From Xenophilus arseniciresistens (lineage in GTDB: Bacteria; Pseudomonadota; Gammaproteobacteria; Burkholderiales; Burkholderiaceae_C), in contig NZ_JAQIPB010000006.1 in the NCBI RefSeq assembly GCF_028023875.1, positions 372,001 through 436,000 on the forward strand: a stretch of 64,000 bases of DNA. The letters are read 5' to 3'. The notes beneath the pieces are model-generated. The model was not told the DNA's origin. It worked only from the letters and a program-made list of their open reading frames with translations, and did no database searches. Position numbers and translations under genes: made by a program. This document shows, piece by piece, positions 46,497 to 57,191 of this stretch (the stretch's first letter is position 1; each line of letters begins with the position of its first letter).

Positions 46497-47735
46497 TCAG
46501 CGCGCCAGCGGCGTCACGCGCCGCTGCCACGCCGGCGGCAGCTGATCGAACAGCGGCGTGGGCTCGCGCTGCAGCGGGTTCAGCCCCGCCGCGCCGCCCA
46601 CGGCGGGCAGCGTGGGGCCCGGGTCCACATGGGCCAGTTGCTGCATCCACTGCACATTGAAGCCGCCGTCCGGCGCGGGCCTGGACGCGATCAGCGCCAG
46701 CATGCGCCGCGCTTCGCTGCTGCCGCGCTGCTCGGCCAGGCGGTAGAAGCGGATGGCCTCGGCAAAGTTCGCCGGCACGCCGTCGCCGCGGTGGTACTTG
46801 CGCGCCTGGGCCAGCGCGGCTTGCGCGGGGGCGCCCTCGGCGGGCGCGGCGGTGGAAGGCCCTCCCACGGCGCCGGCAGCCTGCCGGGCCTGCACGATGC
46901 CGAGGTTGGCGCCGGCCACCGCCGAGCGAGCCGCCGCACGGCGGAAATACTGCGCCGACTGCGCGAGCCGCTGCTCGGCAAAGGCCTCGATGCCCAGTTC
47001 GATGTTGGCCTGCAGATCGCCGGCTGCGGCCGCGCGCAGCAGGCCCTGGCGCTCGGGCGTGCGTGCAGGTGGCGCGGGCAGTGCGGGCTGGATCGACGCG
47101 GGGCCGCTTGCCGCGAGGGGGCTCTGGCGGGTGTCCAGCAGCCAGGCCAGGTAGTCCGCGCGTGCGGGGTGGGCCGGTCGCAGACGGGCCAGCGCGCGCT
47201 CGGCCGCGGCCAGGTCGGGCGGGCCCGCGCAGCCCTCCATCTCGCACCAGGCCAGGCCTGCGAAGGCCCAGGGTTCCAGCCCCAGCCGCGCCGCGCGCGC
47301 GAACCATTGCTGCGCCGAAGCCGTGTTGGCCGGCACACCCGCGCCATGCAGGTGGATCAGGCCCAGCTGCCAGGCCGCCTGCGCCGAGGCGGCCGTGCTG
47401 CCATAGGCCCCGCCTGCATAGGCCACGCGCATCAGGCGCTGCAGCTCGCGCTCCACGGCGCCCGCGCGGCCGTCGCCGGGCAGTTGCAGGGGCTCGGGCG
47501 CCGCAGCGGAGGGCGCGCGCAGCACGGGCCGGGCGTCGCGCGGGCGGCCTTCGATGCGCGGCGGCGCAGCCGGCTGCAGCTCGATGGTCGACGACGCGGG
47601 CGGGCTGGCCTCCAGCTCCGGCACGGCCGGGCCGGGCACCGGTGCATCGCCGGCCGCGCGGGCCGGCGCCCACGCAAGCAGCATCGATAGCGCGCTGCCG
47701 GCCCACAGGAGGCGGATGGAGATCGTGTGGCGCAT
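46497..47735 (-). CDS. Sel1-like repeat (TPR-type) secreted protein
   Basis: 412 residues with a signal peptide (cleavage near ARAAG, residue 28). A Pro-rich linker is followed by Sel1-type helix pairs: AAWQLGLIHLHGAGVPANT (about 113-131), AQARKYHRGDGVPANFAEAI (about 310-329) and AIRFYRLAEQRGSSEARRML. Repeats of this type usually hold protein complexes together. It is the last gene of the minus-strand cluster with the CsgG-like lipoprotein, 70 bp upstream on that strand, so a periplasmic scaffold or assembly role for that system is the natural guess. Specific function unknown. Confidence 0.82.
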   Translation of the reverse strand: MRHTISIRLLWAGSALSMLLAWAPARAAGDAPVPGPAVPELEASPPASSTIELQPAAPPRIEGRPRDARPVLRAPSAAAPEPLQLPGDGRAGAVERELQRLMRVAYAGGAYGSTAASAQAAWQLGLIHLHGAGVPANTASAQQWFARAARLGLEPWAFAGLAWCEMEGCAGPPDLAAAERALARLRPAHPARADYLAWLLDTRQSPLAASGPASIQPALPAPPARTPERQGLLRAAAAGDLQANIELGIEAFAEQRLAQSAQYFRRAAARSAVAGANLGIVQARQAAGAVGGPSTAAPAEGAPAQAALAQARKYHRGDGVPANFAEAIRFYRLAEQRGSSEARRMLALIASRPAPDGGFNVQWMQQLAHVDPGPTLPAVGGAAGLNPLQREPTPLFDQLPPAWQRRVTPLAR

Positions 47736-47805
47736 GTGGCTCGTCCTCTCGCGCGGCGCCGGCCCGCGGCGCGCGCGGCAGTGCAGGTGCTGCGGCCCGG
47801 CGGCC

Positions 47806-49488
47806 TCAGGTCGAAGTGCCGGCTGCGCTGCCGGGGCGTGGGCGCGGGACCGACACCGGTGCTGGCTGCGGTGCGCGCGGCAGCACCCGCCATTCGAGCT
47901 TCTGCGAGGCGACGTTGTCCGCCCCCACGGCGGCGATGAAATGGTCGAGCACGGCCTGCAGCCCGGGCATGCGCTGGATGGGCCGCAGCGACGGGCCCTG
48001 CAGCTCCGCGGGCAGGCGCGGCAGCGGGTCCTGCGGCGTGGCCACGCACATGAGCGATTCGCGGCCCTGCGTGCCCGCTTCCAGCACGAAGGCGGGGTAG
48101 GGCACCATCCAGTCGGGCAGGCGGATCGCCTGGTTGGCCGAAACCAGGGTCGACGGGTTGGCCATGTTGGGCTGGATGCGCACCACATTGCCGTTGGAGT
48201 CATGCAAGTAGCAGAACAGGTGCGCGGCCCGCGACACGGTGGCCGAAGCGAAGATCTGCGTGCCGGCCTCGAAGGCCGTTCGGTCGCGCACCGGGTTCTC
48301 GATCTGCATGTCCAAGGTGAAGGACGCCATCTCCATTGCCAGGCCCGGGGCCACGGGCCAGCCGATGCGGGTGAGCGAACCATCCTCGCCCGTGGCCACG
48401 AAGTCGCGCATGGCCCGCTCGTAGGTCGGGAAGTCGATCACGCCGGTGACCACCATGCCGCGGTCGGTCTGGAAGCGCCCCACCGCGTCGCGCAGCATCG
48501 GGCTGCTGGAAGCCAGCGGCTGCGCCTGGTTGGGCAGGTAGCCCTGGCTGACCAGATAGCGTTCCACCAGTCGCACGTTCGAGACCCAGTTGCCCGCGTC
48601 GTACCACTGGCGCAGCTGGCGCTGGAATTCGGGGTGGGTGTTGTCCAGCGTCAGGCAGCGCCAGTAGGGCAGGCGGGTCCACTTGCCGGCCAGCTCGATC
48701 ACGGCCAGTTCCACCAGCGTGCGCGTGGCCGCGCCCGCGCCCTGGGCCAGTTCGCGGCCCACGTTGAACTGCACGCCGTAGCTGCCGATCTTGCCGGCCA
48801 GGTCCAGCCCCTGGCCGGAGTTGCCGATGATCACCTCGTTGGCCGAGTCCAGCCCCGGGATGATGGTGCGCGTGCGAAAGTCGCCCAGGTGCAGCTCCAG
48901 CCCGATCACGGTGGCGCCGCGGCTGCGGCTGTAGCCGATCTCCACCCGCTCGCCCGAGATGCCCGCGCCGTGGCTGGCGTTGAGCACGTTCTGGTCCACG
49001 AAGGAGATCGCGCCCGACATGTACAGCGCCGGGCGCTGCAGCTGCATCTGGTTGTTGTTGAGCAGCAGGGTCGTGAGGTTCTGCACCGTGTCCTGGCGCG
49101 CGATGTCCACTTCGAAGTCCACGTAGCGGAAGGCATTGGACAGGCGCGACATCTGCGACAGCGCGGTGATCACCATGTCCTTGGTGGCCACGGGCACGCG
49201 GCCGGAGTAGTCCGGGATCTGCTTGCTGGTGATCAGCGTGGTCGGGATCTCGGCGTCGCGCATCATGCGGTCCATGCAGGCCAGCGAATCGCTGAAGCTG
49301 GACATCGAGCGCACGGGGCGCACGGCGGGCCGGTCGCTGATGCTGGCATAGGACTGGAGCCGGGCGTCCTCCTTGGGTGACAGCGGGGCGGCGCAGCCGG
49401 CCAGCAGCACGGCCAGGGCCATCAGGGGCCACACAAGGCTCAGGCCCAGGGCCCGGCCGGCCTGCGCGCAGGCATTGGTGCTTCTCAT
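47806..49488 (-). CDS. CsgG/HfaB-like outer-membrane lipoprotein with PG-binding-like and DUF4384-like domains
   Basis: 560 residues with a lipoprotein signal (LLAGC, Cys32). Residues about 60-290 resemble the CsgG/HfaB secretion-channel family: alternating strands around DMVITALSQMSRLSNAFRYV, GAISFVDQNVLN, GLDLAGKIGSYGVQFNVGRE and RTLVELAVIELAGK. A peptidoglycan-binding-like segment follows (325-363; LRDAVGRFQTDRGMVVTGVI), then a DUF4384-like beta domain (about 395-490) and a Pro-rich tail. CsgG forms the pore for curli subunits and HfaB serves the Caulobacter holdfast anchor; the two extra domains make this much longer than CsgG (277 residues). It lies between a secreted small protein and a Sel1-like protein. 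Confidence 0.78.
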   Translation of the reverse strand: MRSTNACAQAGRALGLSLVWPLMALAVLLAGCAAPLSPKEDARLQSYASISDRPAVRPVRSMSSFSDSLACMDRMMRDAEIPTTLITSKQIPDYSGRVPVATKDMVITALSQMSRLSNAFRYVDFEVDIARQDTVQNLTTLLLNNNQMQLQRPALYMSGAISFVDQNVLNASHGAGISGERVEIGYSRSRGATVIGLELHLGDFRTRTIIPGLDSANEVIIGNSGQGLDLAGKIGSYGVQFNVGRELAQGAGAATRTLVELAVIELAGKWTRLPYWRCLTLDNTHPEFQRQLRQWYDAGNWVSNVRLVERYLVSQGYLPNQAQPLASSSPMLRDAVGRFQTDRGMVVTGVIDFPTYERAMRDFVATGEDGSLTRIGWPVAPGLAMEMASFTLDMQIENPVRDRTAFEAGTQIFASATVSRAAHLFCYLHDSNGNVVRIQPNMANPSTLVSANQAIRLPDWMVPYPAFVLEAGTQGRESLMCVATPQDPLPRLPAELQGPSLRPIQRMPGLQAVLDHFIAAVGADNVASQKLEWRVLPRAPQPAPVSVPRPRPGSAAGTST

Positions 49489-49566
49489 GCTTGTCTCCCT
49501 GCCGCGAGGCCGGCGTGTCAGCTCAATGGATGGATGAGGGCCAAGGCGCGCGCGGCGCGCGGGGGC

Positions 49567-50004
49567 TCAACGGCAGATGTTCACGAGGTCGCCGCGCAGC
49601 ACGACCACCTGGTCGGCCGCGCCGCCCACGCCATAGCGGCCCGAGGGCCCCGCGCCGGCCGGCGCGCTGGTGCTGGCCAGGCTCTGGGTGCAGTTGCGCT
49701 CCAGCGCATTGCCGCTGGAGGTGCTGATCACGTCCTGCCCGCTGTGCAGGGTGCCGTCGGCGCCTTCGAGGGCGGCGAAGGCCTTGGCCTCGTAGCGGTT
49801 GACCTTGGCCTGGATGCGCGGGGGCATGGTGATGGCGCGGTCGATTTCCTTGGACCGTGCGGGTGCGGCGGTGGGCAGTTCCAGGTAGCTCACGCGGCCC
49901 TGCAGCACGATCGGGTCCGACCCCGGCGCGCCCTGCGACCACACCGCCTGTGCGGCGAACAGCGCCGCCGCGGCCGCCCAGATGTGCAAGAAGCTCCGAA
50001 TCAT
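49567..50004 (-). CDS. Small secreted protein of unknown function (putative fibre-system accessory)
   Basis: 145 residues with a signal peptide (cleavage near VWSQ, residue 24). I recognise no family. The mature chain of about 120 residues has two cysteines (Cys105 in RNCTQ and Cys144 in the C-terminal NICR), which could form a disulfide. Glycine/serine-rich stretches occur around 95-128. It lies between the repeat protein and the CsgG-like lipoprotein on the same strand; by position it could be an adaptor like CsgE/CsgF or a minor subunit, but no sequence similarity that I can see supports either. Confidence 0.7.
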   Translation of the reverse strand: MIRSFLHIWAAAAALFAAQAVWSQGAPGSDPIVLQGRVSYLELPTAAPARSKEIDRAITMPPRIQAKVNRYEAKAFAALEGADGTLHSGQDVISTSSGNALERNCTQSLASTSAPAGAGPSGRYGVGGAADQVVVLRGDLVNICR

Positions 50005-50146
50005 GGCTGTACCCCTCGTTGTGCGGTCCGACTCCCCGCGCTGTCGTTGCGCGTTGCGCTTCGTCCTTGTTGTTCTGCTTCTCCTCCTGCCCGCGAGCCG
50101 GCGGCGGTTCGCTGCGCCACGGCCGGCTCGCGCTTCCCTCTTCAGG

Positions 50147-50656
50147 TCAGAGGCAGGCCTCGCAGGCGTTGTTGCTCGACAGGTTCTGCACGGCGCGGGC
50201 CTTGCCCTTGGCCATGTTCACGATGGCAGAGCCGGCGCTGGCCGAGACCGACTGGGTCAGGCTGGCATTCACGTGCACGGCGCCCATGTTGCTGGACAGG
50301 TTCTGGCCGGCCGTGGCGCCACTGCCGTCGGCCACGTTGATCACCAGCGCGTCGTTCAGCGAGGTGGTCTGCCGCGTGGCCGCACCGATCTTCACGCCAT
50401 AGGTGTTGCTCGAGATGTTCTGCACGGCCTTGGCTTCGCCGCTGCCCCAGCCGCCTTCTGCGACGTTCTTGACCAGCGAGTCGCGTACCGTGGTGGTCTG
50501 GGTCAGGGATGCGCCCACGTAGATGCCGGCGCCTTCGCAGGTCGTGCAGACGGGGGTGGTGTGCGGGTTGCCGCCGCCACCGCCGGAGCGGTCGGCCGAC
50601 TGAGCGAAGACGGAACCCGCTGCAAGCGCGGTAGCCAGGATCAGGATTGCCTTCAT
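50147..50656 (-). CDS. Secreted repeat protein, candidate curlin-like fibre subunit
   Basis: 169 residues with a signal peptide (cleavage near VFAQ, residue 19). The mature chain is a Gly/Asn/His-rich head with CTTC (37-40), three imperfect repeats of 38-43 residues (about 46-163), and a tail ending CEAC (165-168). Each repeat ends in a QNxSSN element (QNISSN, QNLSSN, QNLSSN) and contains Gln/Thr/Asn-rich strands separated by Gly/Asp turns, the composition of curli-like cross-beta repeats, though the repeat length and motif differ from CsgA. GGAG lies 8 nt before the ATG. First gene of the minus-strand cluster. Confidence 0.75.
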   Translation of the reverse strand: MKAILILATALAAGSVFAQSADRSGGGGGNPHTTPVCTTCEGAGIYVGASLTQTTTVRDSLVKNVAEGGWGSGEAKAVQNISSNTYGVKIGAATRQTTSLNDALVINVADGSGATAGQNLSSNMGAVHVNASLTQSVSASAGSAIVNMAKGKARAVQNLSSNNACEACL

Positions 50657-51114
50657 GATGAACTCTCCAAGAAAGAGGTTGGACTGACTCACGGATGTCC
50701 CGAGTCGGCCCTGCGCGTGCAGCCGGCCCGGTGCTTGACATTGCCGGCCCTTCCTCCCTCGCTGGAGCCCCAGGCTTGTGGCTTTGTCGGGTTCCAGTTT
50801 CAGCAGCGCTGCGGCAGCCGCCAATCGCTACAAGTGGATACGGCGGACGCACAGGCCGTCTGGCATGCGGGCCTGCGCAAAGGCTTCGGCAACCCCGGGC
50901 GCCATCTGCTGCATTGCTCTCGTAAGGGGAGCAAATAGCTCTCCTTTGAAAAAAGAAACTGAAAGCGTTAAACGAAACAAAACGCAAACTTTCGTGTGAA
51001 TTTCTGAAAGAAATAGGCCGAAAAATAGTCTTTACGCATTACTAATTCACACTTAGCATGTCTTCGTTGCGCCTCGACTGTTGTGTGTGAACAAAAACTC
51101 ATGAGGGCTGAAGC
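50657..51114. other. 458-bp AT-rich divergent intergenic region with GTGTGAA elements
   Basis: No open reading frame of its own is supported. The half near the regulator gene (about 50935-51100) is strikingly A/T-rich for this genome. GTGTGAATT (50994-51002) and its inverted copy AATTCACAC (51044-51052) are perfect 9-bp arms, and a third GTGTGAA occurs at 51085-51091. It must hold the promoters of both the repeat-protein cluster and the two-component genes. Confidence 0.6.
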
Positions 51115-51906
51115 ATGGAAGAGACAAATGTTTCCGCTGGTCCCTGGCCCACCCGGGGCGCGACCGTGCTGGCAGGCGAGGTGGGCTTCGGCTCCGTCAT
51201 GTGGCCGGACTTCCTGCAGGGCCAGCCCGAGCAGCCGGTGCGCGTGCTGCTGGTCGATGACGACCCGCACATCCGGCGCGTGATCGCGCAGAACCTCACG
51301 GCGGACCTGCGCGTGAGCCTGCAGGCGCAGGCTTCGACGGTGCGCGAGGCCCGGCGCCTGATCTCGCGCCATGCCTTCGACGTGATGCTGGTGGACCTGG
51401 AGCTGCCCGACGGCACGGGCTTCCAGCTCATCGAGCAGATGAAGGCCGAGCACCCGAATGCCGAAGCGGTGGTGGTGTCTTCCTTCGAGGACGAAGCCCG
51501 CGCCATGCAGGCCTTCGAGATGGGCGCGACGGGCTACCTGGTCAAGAGCTCCTGGTTCGGCAGCTTCGCGCAGGCCGTGCTGCAGGTGGTCAACGGCGGC
51601 GCGGCCATCACGCCCAACCTGGCGCGGCGCCTGCTGCATCGCTTCGAGGGCCGGGTGCAGGCCCCGCCGGCGCGCGCGCTGCGCCAGGGCGAATCGGCGT
51701 CGCGCAGCTGCGAACGGCTGTCCGAGCGCGAGCGCGAGATCCTGCAGCTGGTGTCGGTGGGTTTCACCAGCCCCGAGATCGGGCAGCGCCTGCAGGTGAG
51801 CGTGCAGACCGTGAATACGCACATCAAGAACATCTATCGCAAGCTGCATGTGCGCACCCGCGCGCAGGCCGTCAGCCTGGCCCTGCAGCGGCACTGGATG
51901 ATCTGA
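51115..51906 (+). CDS. NarL/FixJ-type response regulator
   Basis: 263 residues. The receiver domain (about 42-160) has the acidic pair in LLVDDDPH (48-50), phospho-acceptor Asp94 in MLVDLELPDG, and Lys139 in GYLVKSS. The LuxR-type helix-turn-helix (201-256) reads LSEREREILQLVSVGFTSPE and TVNTHIKNIYRKL. An unusual N-terminal extension of about 40 residues precedes the receiver. Paired with the kinase gene 28 bp downstream and divergent from the fibre-like cluster, so control of that cluster is likely but unproven. Confidence 0.92.
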   Translation: MEETNVSAGPWPTRGATVLAGEVGFGSVMWPDFLQGQPEQPVRVLLVDDDPHIRRVIAQNLTADLRVSLQAQASTVREARRLISRHAFDVMLVDLELPDGTGFQLIEQMKAEHPNAEAVVVSSFEDEARAMQAFEMGATGYLVKSSWFGSFAQAVLQVVNGGAAITPNLARRLLHRFEGRVQAPPARALRQGESASRSCERLSEREREILQLVSVGFTSPEIGQRLQVSVQTVNTHIKNIYRKLHVRTRAQAVSLALQRHWMI

Positions 51907-51934
51907 GGCCGCTGCGCCCAGGCGGGGACGCCCG

Positions 51935-53185
51935 ATGCCCACGAGCGCTGCCGCCGTGGTGCTGGCGCTGGGAGCGCTGTTCGGCGTGGCCTGGATCAGC
52001 CGTGCGGCCCCGCGGCCTCAGGACTGGGCCTTCGGCGCCGCGATGCTGGCCTGGCTGCTGTGCCTGTGCAGCTCGCTGGTTCTGCAACACCTGCCCGGTC
52101 ACGCGGCCGCTGCCGCGCTGGCGCGCCTGGGCTGCCAGTGGCTCCTGCTGGCGTCGGCCCTGTTGTTGCTGCTGCAGTGCCATTCGTCGTGGCCGCGCGG
52201 GCGCATCGGCATGCTGTGCTGGCTGGCCTTCGCACTGGCCGGCAGCGCCCTGGCGCTGGCGCCGGACGCACCCGCGCTGCACCGGCTGGCCGCCGCGGCC
52301 GGCCTTTGGCCGCTGCAGTTGTGGCTGGGGCTGAATGTGCTGGGGGCGCTCGTGGTGGCGCTGCTGCTGGTGCGCGAGCTGCGCAGGCGGCCTCAGGCCA
52401 TGCGCTGGATGGCGCTGCTGATCACGATCTGCGGCCTGGGCATGCTGTTGAGCGACTGGGAAACCAGCCGTCAGCAACCATGGGCGGCGTCGGGCCAGCA
52501 CTTCCTGTTTGCGCTGGCGCTGTTCGCGTACTGGCTGGCCTCGCGCTTTCGCATGCGCGAACCCGTGCCCAGCGGCTGGATGCACCGCGACGAGCTGGCG
52601 CAGGAGCTGCACGACGGCGTGGGCTCGCAACTGGTGAGCATCCTGTCCTCGCTCGATGCCAGCTCGCCCGCGCAGCGGCGCACCGCCCAGGCGCTGCAAA
52701 GCTGCCTGATCGAGCTGAAGCTGCTGGTCGATGGCATGGAGGCCGACTGCTCGCTGATGAGCCACCTGGCCAGCCTGCGCTACCGCATGGACCCGCTGCT
52801 GGCCGCGGCCCACATCCGCATGGAATGGCTGGTGACCAACGAAGACAGCCTGAGCCATGTACGCGGCGACGCGGCCAAGCATGTGCTGCGACTGACGCAG
52901 GAGGCGCTGGCCAACGTGATCAACCATTCGAAGGCCCGCACGGTGACGGTGCTGTGCCGCCACCGGCTCGAGATCGACAGCCTGCTGCTGTGCGTGGCCG
53001 ACGACGGGCGCGGCATCCGCCCGGGCCGGCGCGGCTCGCTGGGCAAGGGGCTGCCGGGCATGCGGCGGCGCGCGCAGCTTCTGGGAGGGCGGCTGAGCAT
53101 CGAGTCGGGCCCGCAGGGCGGTACGGTGATCCAGTTGCTGGTCCCGATGGCCCGGCTGCGCGCCGGCCCCGCGGCGCCAGACTGA
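51935..53185 (+). CDS. NarX/DesK-type membrane histidine kinase
   Basis: 416 residues. The N-terminal half (1-205) is seven or so hydrophobic segments without an obvious periplasmic sensor domain, so the stimulus may be sensed in or at the membrane. The HisKA_3 box is ELAQELHDGVGSQLV, with phospho-acceptor His226. The ATPase domain shows EALANVINHSKA (N box) and DDGRGI (G1), with GLGLPGM-like GKGLPGMRRRA following. Cognate partner of the upstream response regulator. Confidence 0.92.
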   Translation: MPTSAAAVVLALGALFGVAWISRAAPRPQDWAFGAAMLAWLLCLCSSLVLQHLPGHAAAAALARLGCQWLLLASALLLLLQCHSSWPRGRIGMLCWLAFALAGSALALAPDAPALHRLAAAAGLWPLQLWLGLNVLGALVVALLLVRELRRRPQAMRWMALLITICGLGMLLSDWETSRQQPWAASGQHFLFALALFAYWLASRFRMREPVPSGWMHRDELAQELHDGVGSQLVSILSSLDASSPAQRRTAQALQSCLIELKLLVDGMEADCSLMSHLASLRYRMDPLLAAAHIRMEWLVTNEDSLSHVRGDAAKHVLRLTQEALANVINHSKARTVTVLCRHRLEIDSLLLCVADDGRGIRPGRRGSLGKGLPGMRRRAQLLGGRLSIESGPQGGTVIQLLVPMARLRAGPAAPD

Positions 53186-53268
53186 AGCCGCTTGGCGGCA
53201 ACCCGCCGGCCGGGCCGGGGCCCTATGGCAAACTTCCGCGCTTTTCCCCAGGGCAAGAGCGCCAGAAG

Positions 53269-55644
<2,376 letters not shown>

Positions 55645-55692
55645 AAGCCTCGAGAATCCTCTCAATACGAAAGCTGGAATCGGAAAATAGCG

Positions 55693-55727
55693 TTGTTTTC
55701 ATTGAAAGTTCTTCGATAAAATCGAAG
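55693..55727 (+). promoter_or_regulatory. yjjJ promoter with palindrome over the -10 box
   Basis: TTGTTT (55693-55698), an 18-bp spacer and TAAAAT (55717-55722) form a good promoter. CTTCGAT-AAA-ATCGAAG (55711-55727) is a perfect 7-bp-arm palindrome centred on that -10 box, a typical autorepressor position. The start codon follows 20 bp later. Confidence 0.55.
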
Positions 55728-55746
55728 CAATAATCTTCTCAATGAA

Positions 55747-57129
55747 ATGCCTGCTGCCACCGTTTCCGTGGATGCGTTGAGGCGCCAGCTGCGCCGCATG
55801 CCTGCTGCGTCTGCGGGCGACCTGGCCGCGGCCCTGGGCATCAGCGTGCCCACCGTGCACCGCCTGCTGGCCCGGCTGGAACCCGGTGAGGCGCTGAGCG
55901 CAGGCAAGGCCCGCCGCAGCCGCCACGCGCTGGGCCGGGCGCTGCGCGGCGGCCCCATGACCTTGCCCGTGCACCGCGTGGACATGCAGGGCCGCCTGCA
56001 AGCCGCGCCGCCGCTTTCGCTGGTGGCGCCTGCAGGCAGCCTGATGGACCTGGCCGGCAGCGACTGGCCTGCACCCGAGGAAGCGCGCGATGGCTGGTGG
56101 CCCGGGCTGCCGTACCCGCTGCACCAGATGCGCCCGCAGGGCTACATGGGCCGGCAGTTTGCGCGCGCCGAACACCTGCGGCTGCAGGTGCCGGCCGATG
56201 TGGCGCAGTGGAGCGATGACGACGCGCTGTTCGCAATCAGCCAGACCGGCAGCGACCTCAGCGGCGACTGGGTGGTGGGCGAGGCCGCCACCGCGCTGTG
56301 GCTGGCCGAACGCGCGCGCGGCACCGATCCGGTCGCGCCTGCAGACCAGCCCCTGCACTATGCGGCCCAGGCCGCGCAGGCGGTGGCCACCGGCGTCGCC
56401 GGCTCCAGCGCGGCCGGCGAATTCCCCAAGTTCACGGCGCGCCGCGAGCTGCAGGGCGCGGCCACGCCGCATGTGATCGTCAAGTTCTCGGGCGCCGAAG
56501 ACTCGGCCACCGTGCGCCGCTGGGCCGATCTGCTGGTCTGCGAACACCTGGCGCTGAGCCAGGCCGCCAGCCTGACCGGGCTGCGTGCCGCGCCCAGCCG
56601 CGTGCTGCAGGCGCAGGGACGCACCTTCCTGGAGGTGGAGCGCTTCGACCGCCATGGCGAGGCGGGCCGCAGCCCGCTGGTGGCGCTGGACGTGCTCAAT
56701 GCGGCCTTCGTGGGCAGCGCCTTCGGCGACTGGCCCACGCTCACGGGCCAGCTGGCGGCGCAGGGACGCATCGATGCGGCCGACCGGGCCGCCGTGCTGC
56801 GGCTGTGGTGGTTCGGTCGGCTCGTGGCCAACACCGACATGCACGCCGGCAACCTGGCCTTCGTGCCCGAAGCCGGGCATCTGCGGCTTGCACCCGCCTA
56901 CGACATGCTCCCCATGCGCTTCGCCCCGCTGGCCGGCGGCGAGGTGCGCACGCCCGAGCCCGACTTCGCGCTGCCCTTGCCCGAGCAGCGCCCCGCCTGG
57001 CTGGAGGCCTGCGTGGCCGCGCTGGTGTTCTGGGAGCGCGCGGCCGGTGATTCGCGCATCAGCGAGGGCTTTCGCGAGGTCTGCCGGGCGCAACGACAGG
57101 CCTTGTTGCGGCTGCGGGATCTGGTCTAG
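55747..57129 (+). CDS. yjjJ: HipA-family serine/threonine kinase, single-chain YjjJ type
   Basis: 460 residues. N-terminal helix-turn-helix (about 5-50, MPAASAGDLAAALGISVPTV) fused to a HipA-like kinase, the YjjJ arrangement in which toxin and DNA-binding part are one protein. The catalytic loop NTDMHAGN is at 362-369 (Asp364) and the metal-binding Asp is in AYDMLPM (Asp386). HipA kinases phosphorylate glutamyl-tRNA synthetase or other targets and slow growth; the target of YjjJ is not settled. No separate hipB lies next to it. A palindrome over its promoter suggests self-control. Confidence 0.9.
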   Translation: MPAATVSVDALRRQLRRMPAASAGDLAAALGISVPTVHRLLARLEPGEALSAGKARRSRHALGRALRGGPMTLPVHRVDMQGRLQAAPPLSLVAPAGSLMDLAGSDWPAPEEARDGWWPGLPYPLHQMRPQGYMGRQFARAEHLRLQVPADVAQWSDDDALFAISQTGSDLSGDWVVGEAATALWLAERARGTDPVAPADQPLHYAAQAAQAVATGVAGSSAAGEFPKFTARRELQGAATPHVIVKFSGAEDSATVRRWADLLVCEHLALSQAASLTGLRAAPSRVLQAQGRTFLEVERFDRHGEAGRSPLVALDVLNAAFVGSAFGDWPTLTGQLAAQGRIDAADRAAVLRLWWFGRLVANTDMHAGNLAFVPEAGHLRLAPAYDMLPMRFAPLAGGEVRTPEPDFALPLPEQRPAWLEACVAALVFWERAAGDSRISEGFREVCRAQRQALLRLRDLV

Positions 57130-57154
57130 CGACCTGCTGACGCCTCAGTGAGTT

Positions 57155-57179
57155 TGTGTACGGCATAATTCCGTACACA
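57155..57179 (+). promoter_or_regulatory. 25-bp palindromic operator of the DUF1778-GNAT module
   Basis: TGTGTACGG (57155-57163) and CCGTACACA (57171-57179) are perfect 9-bp inverted arms around CATAATT, which supplies a CATAAT -10 box. The antitoxin start is 12 bp further on. RHH antitoxins of this type bind such sites to repress their own operon. Confidence 0.7.
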
Positions 57180-57191
57180 AGGAGCTTTGCC

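Noticed and set aside
51101-51283. Alternative ATG frame starting just before the response regulator
   Set aside because: It overlaps the regulator in another frame and has no domain; the regulator frame contains intact receiver and LuxR motifs.
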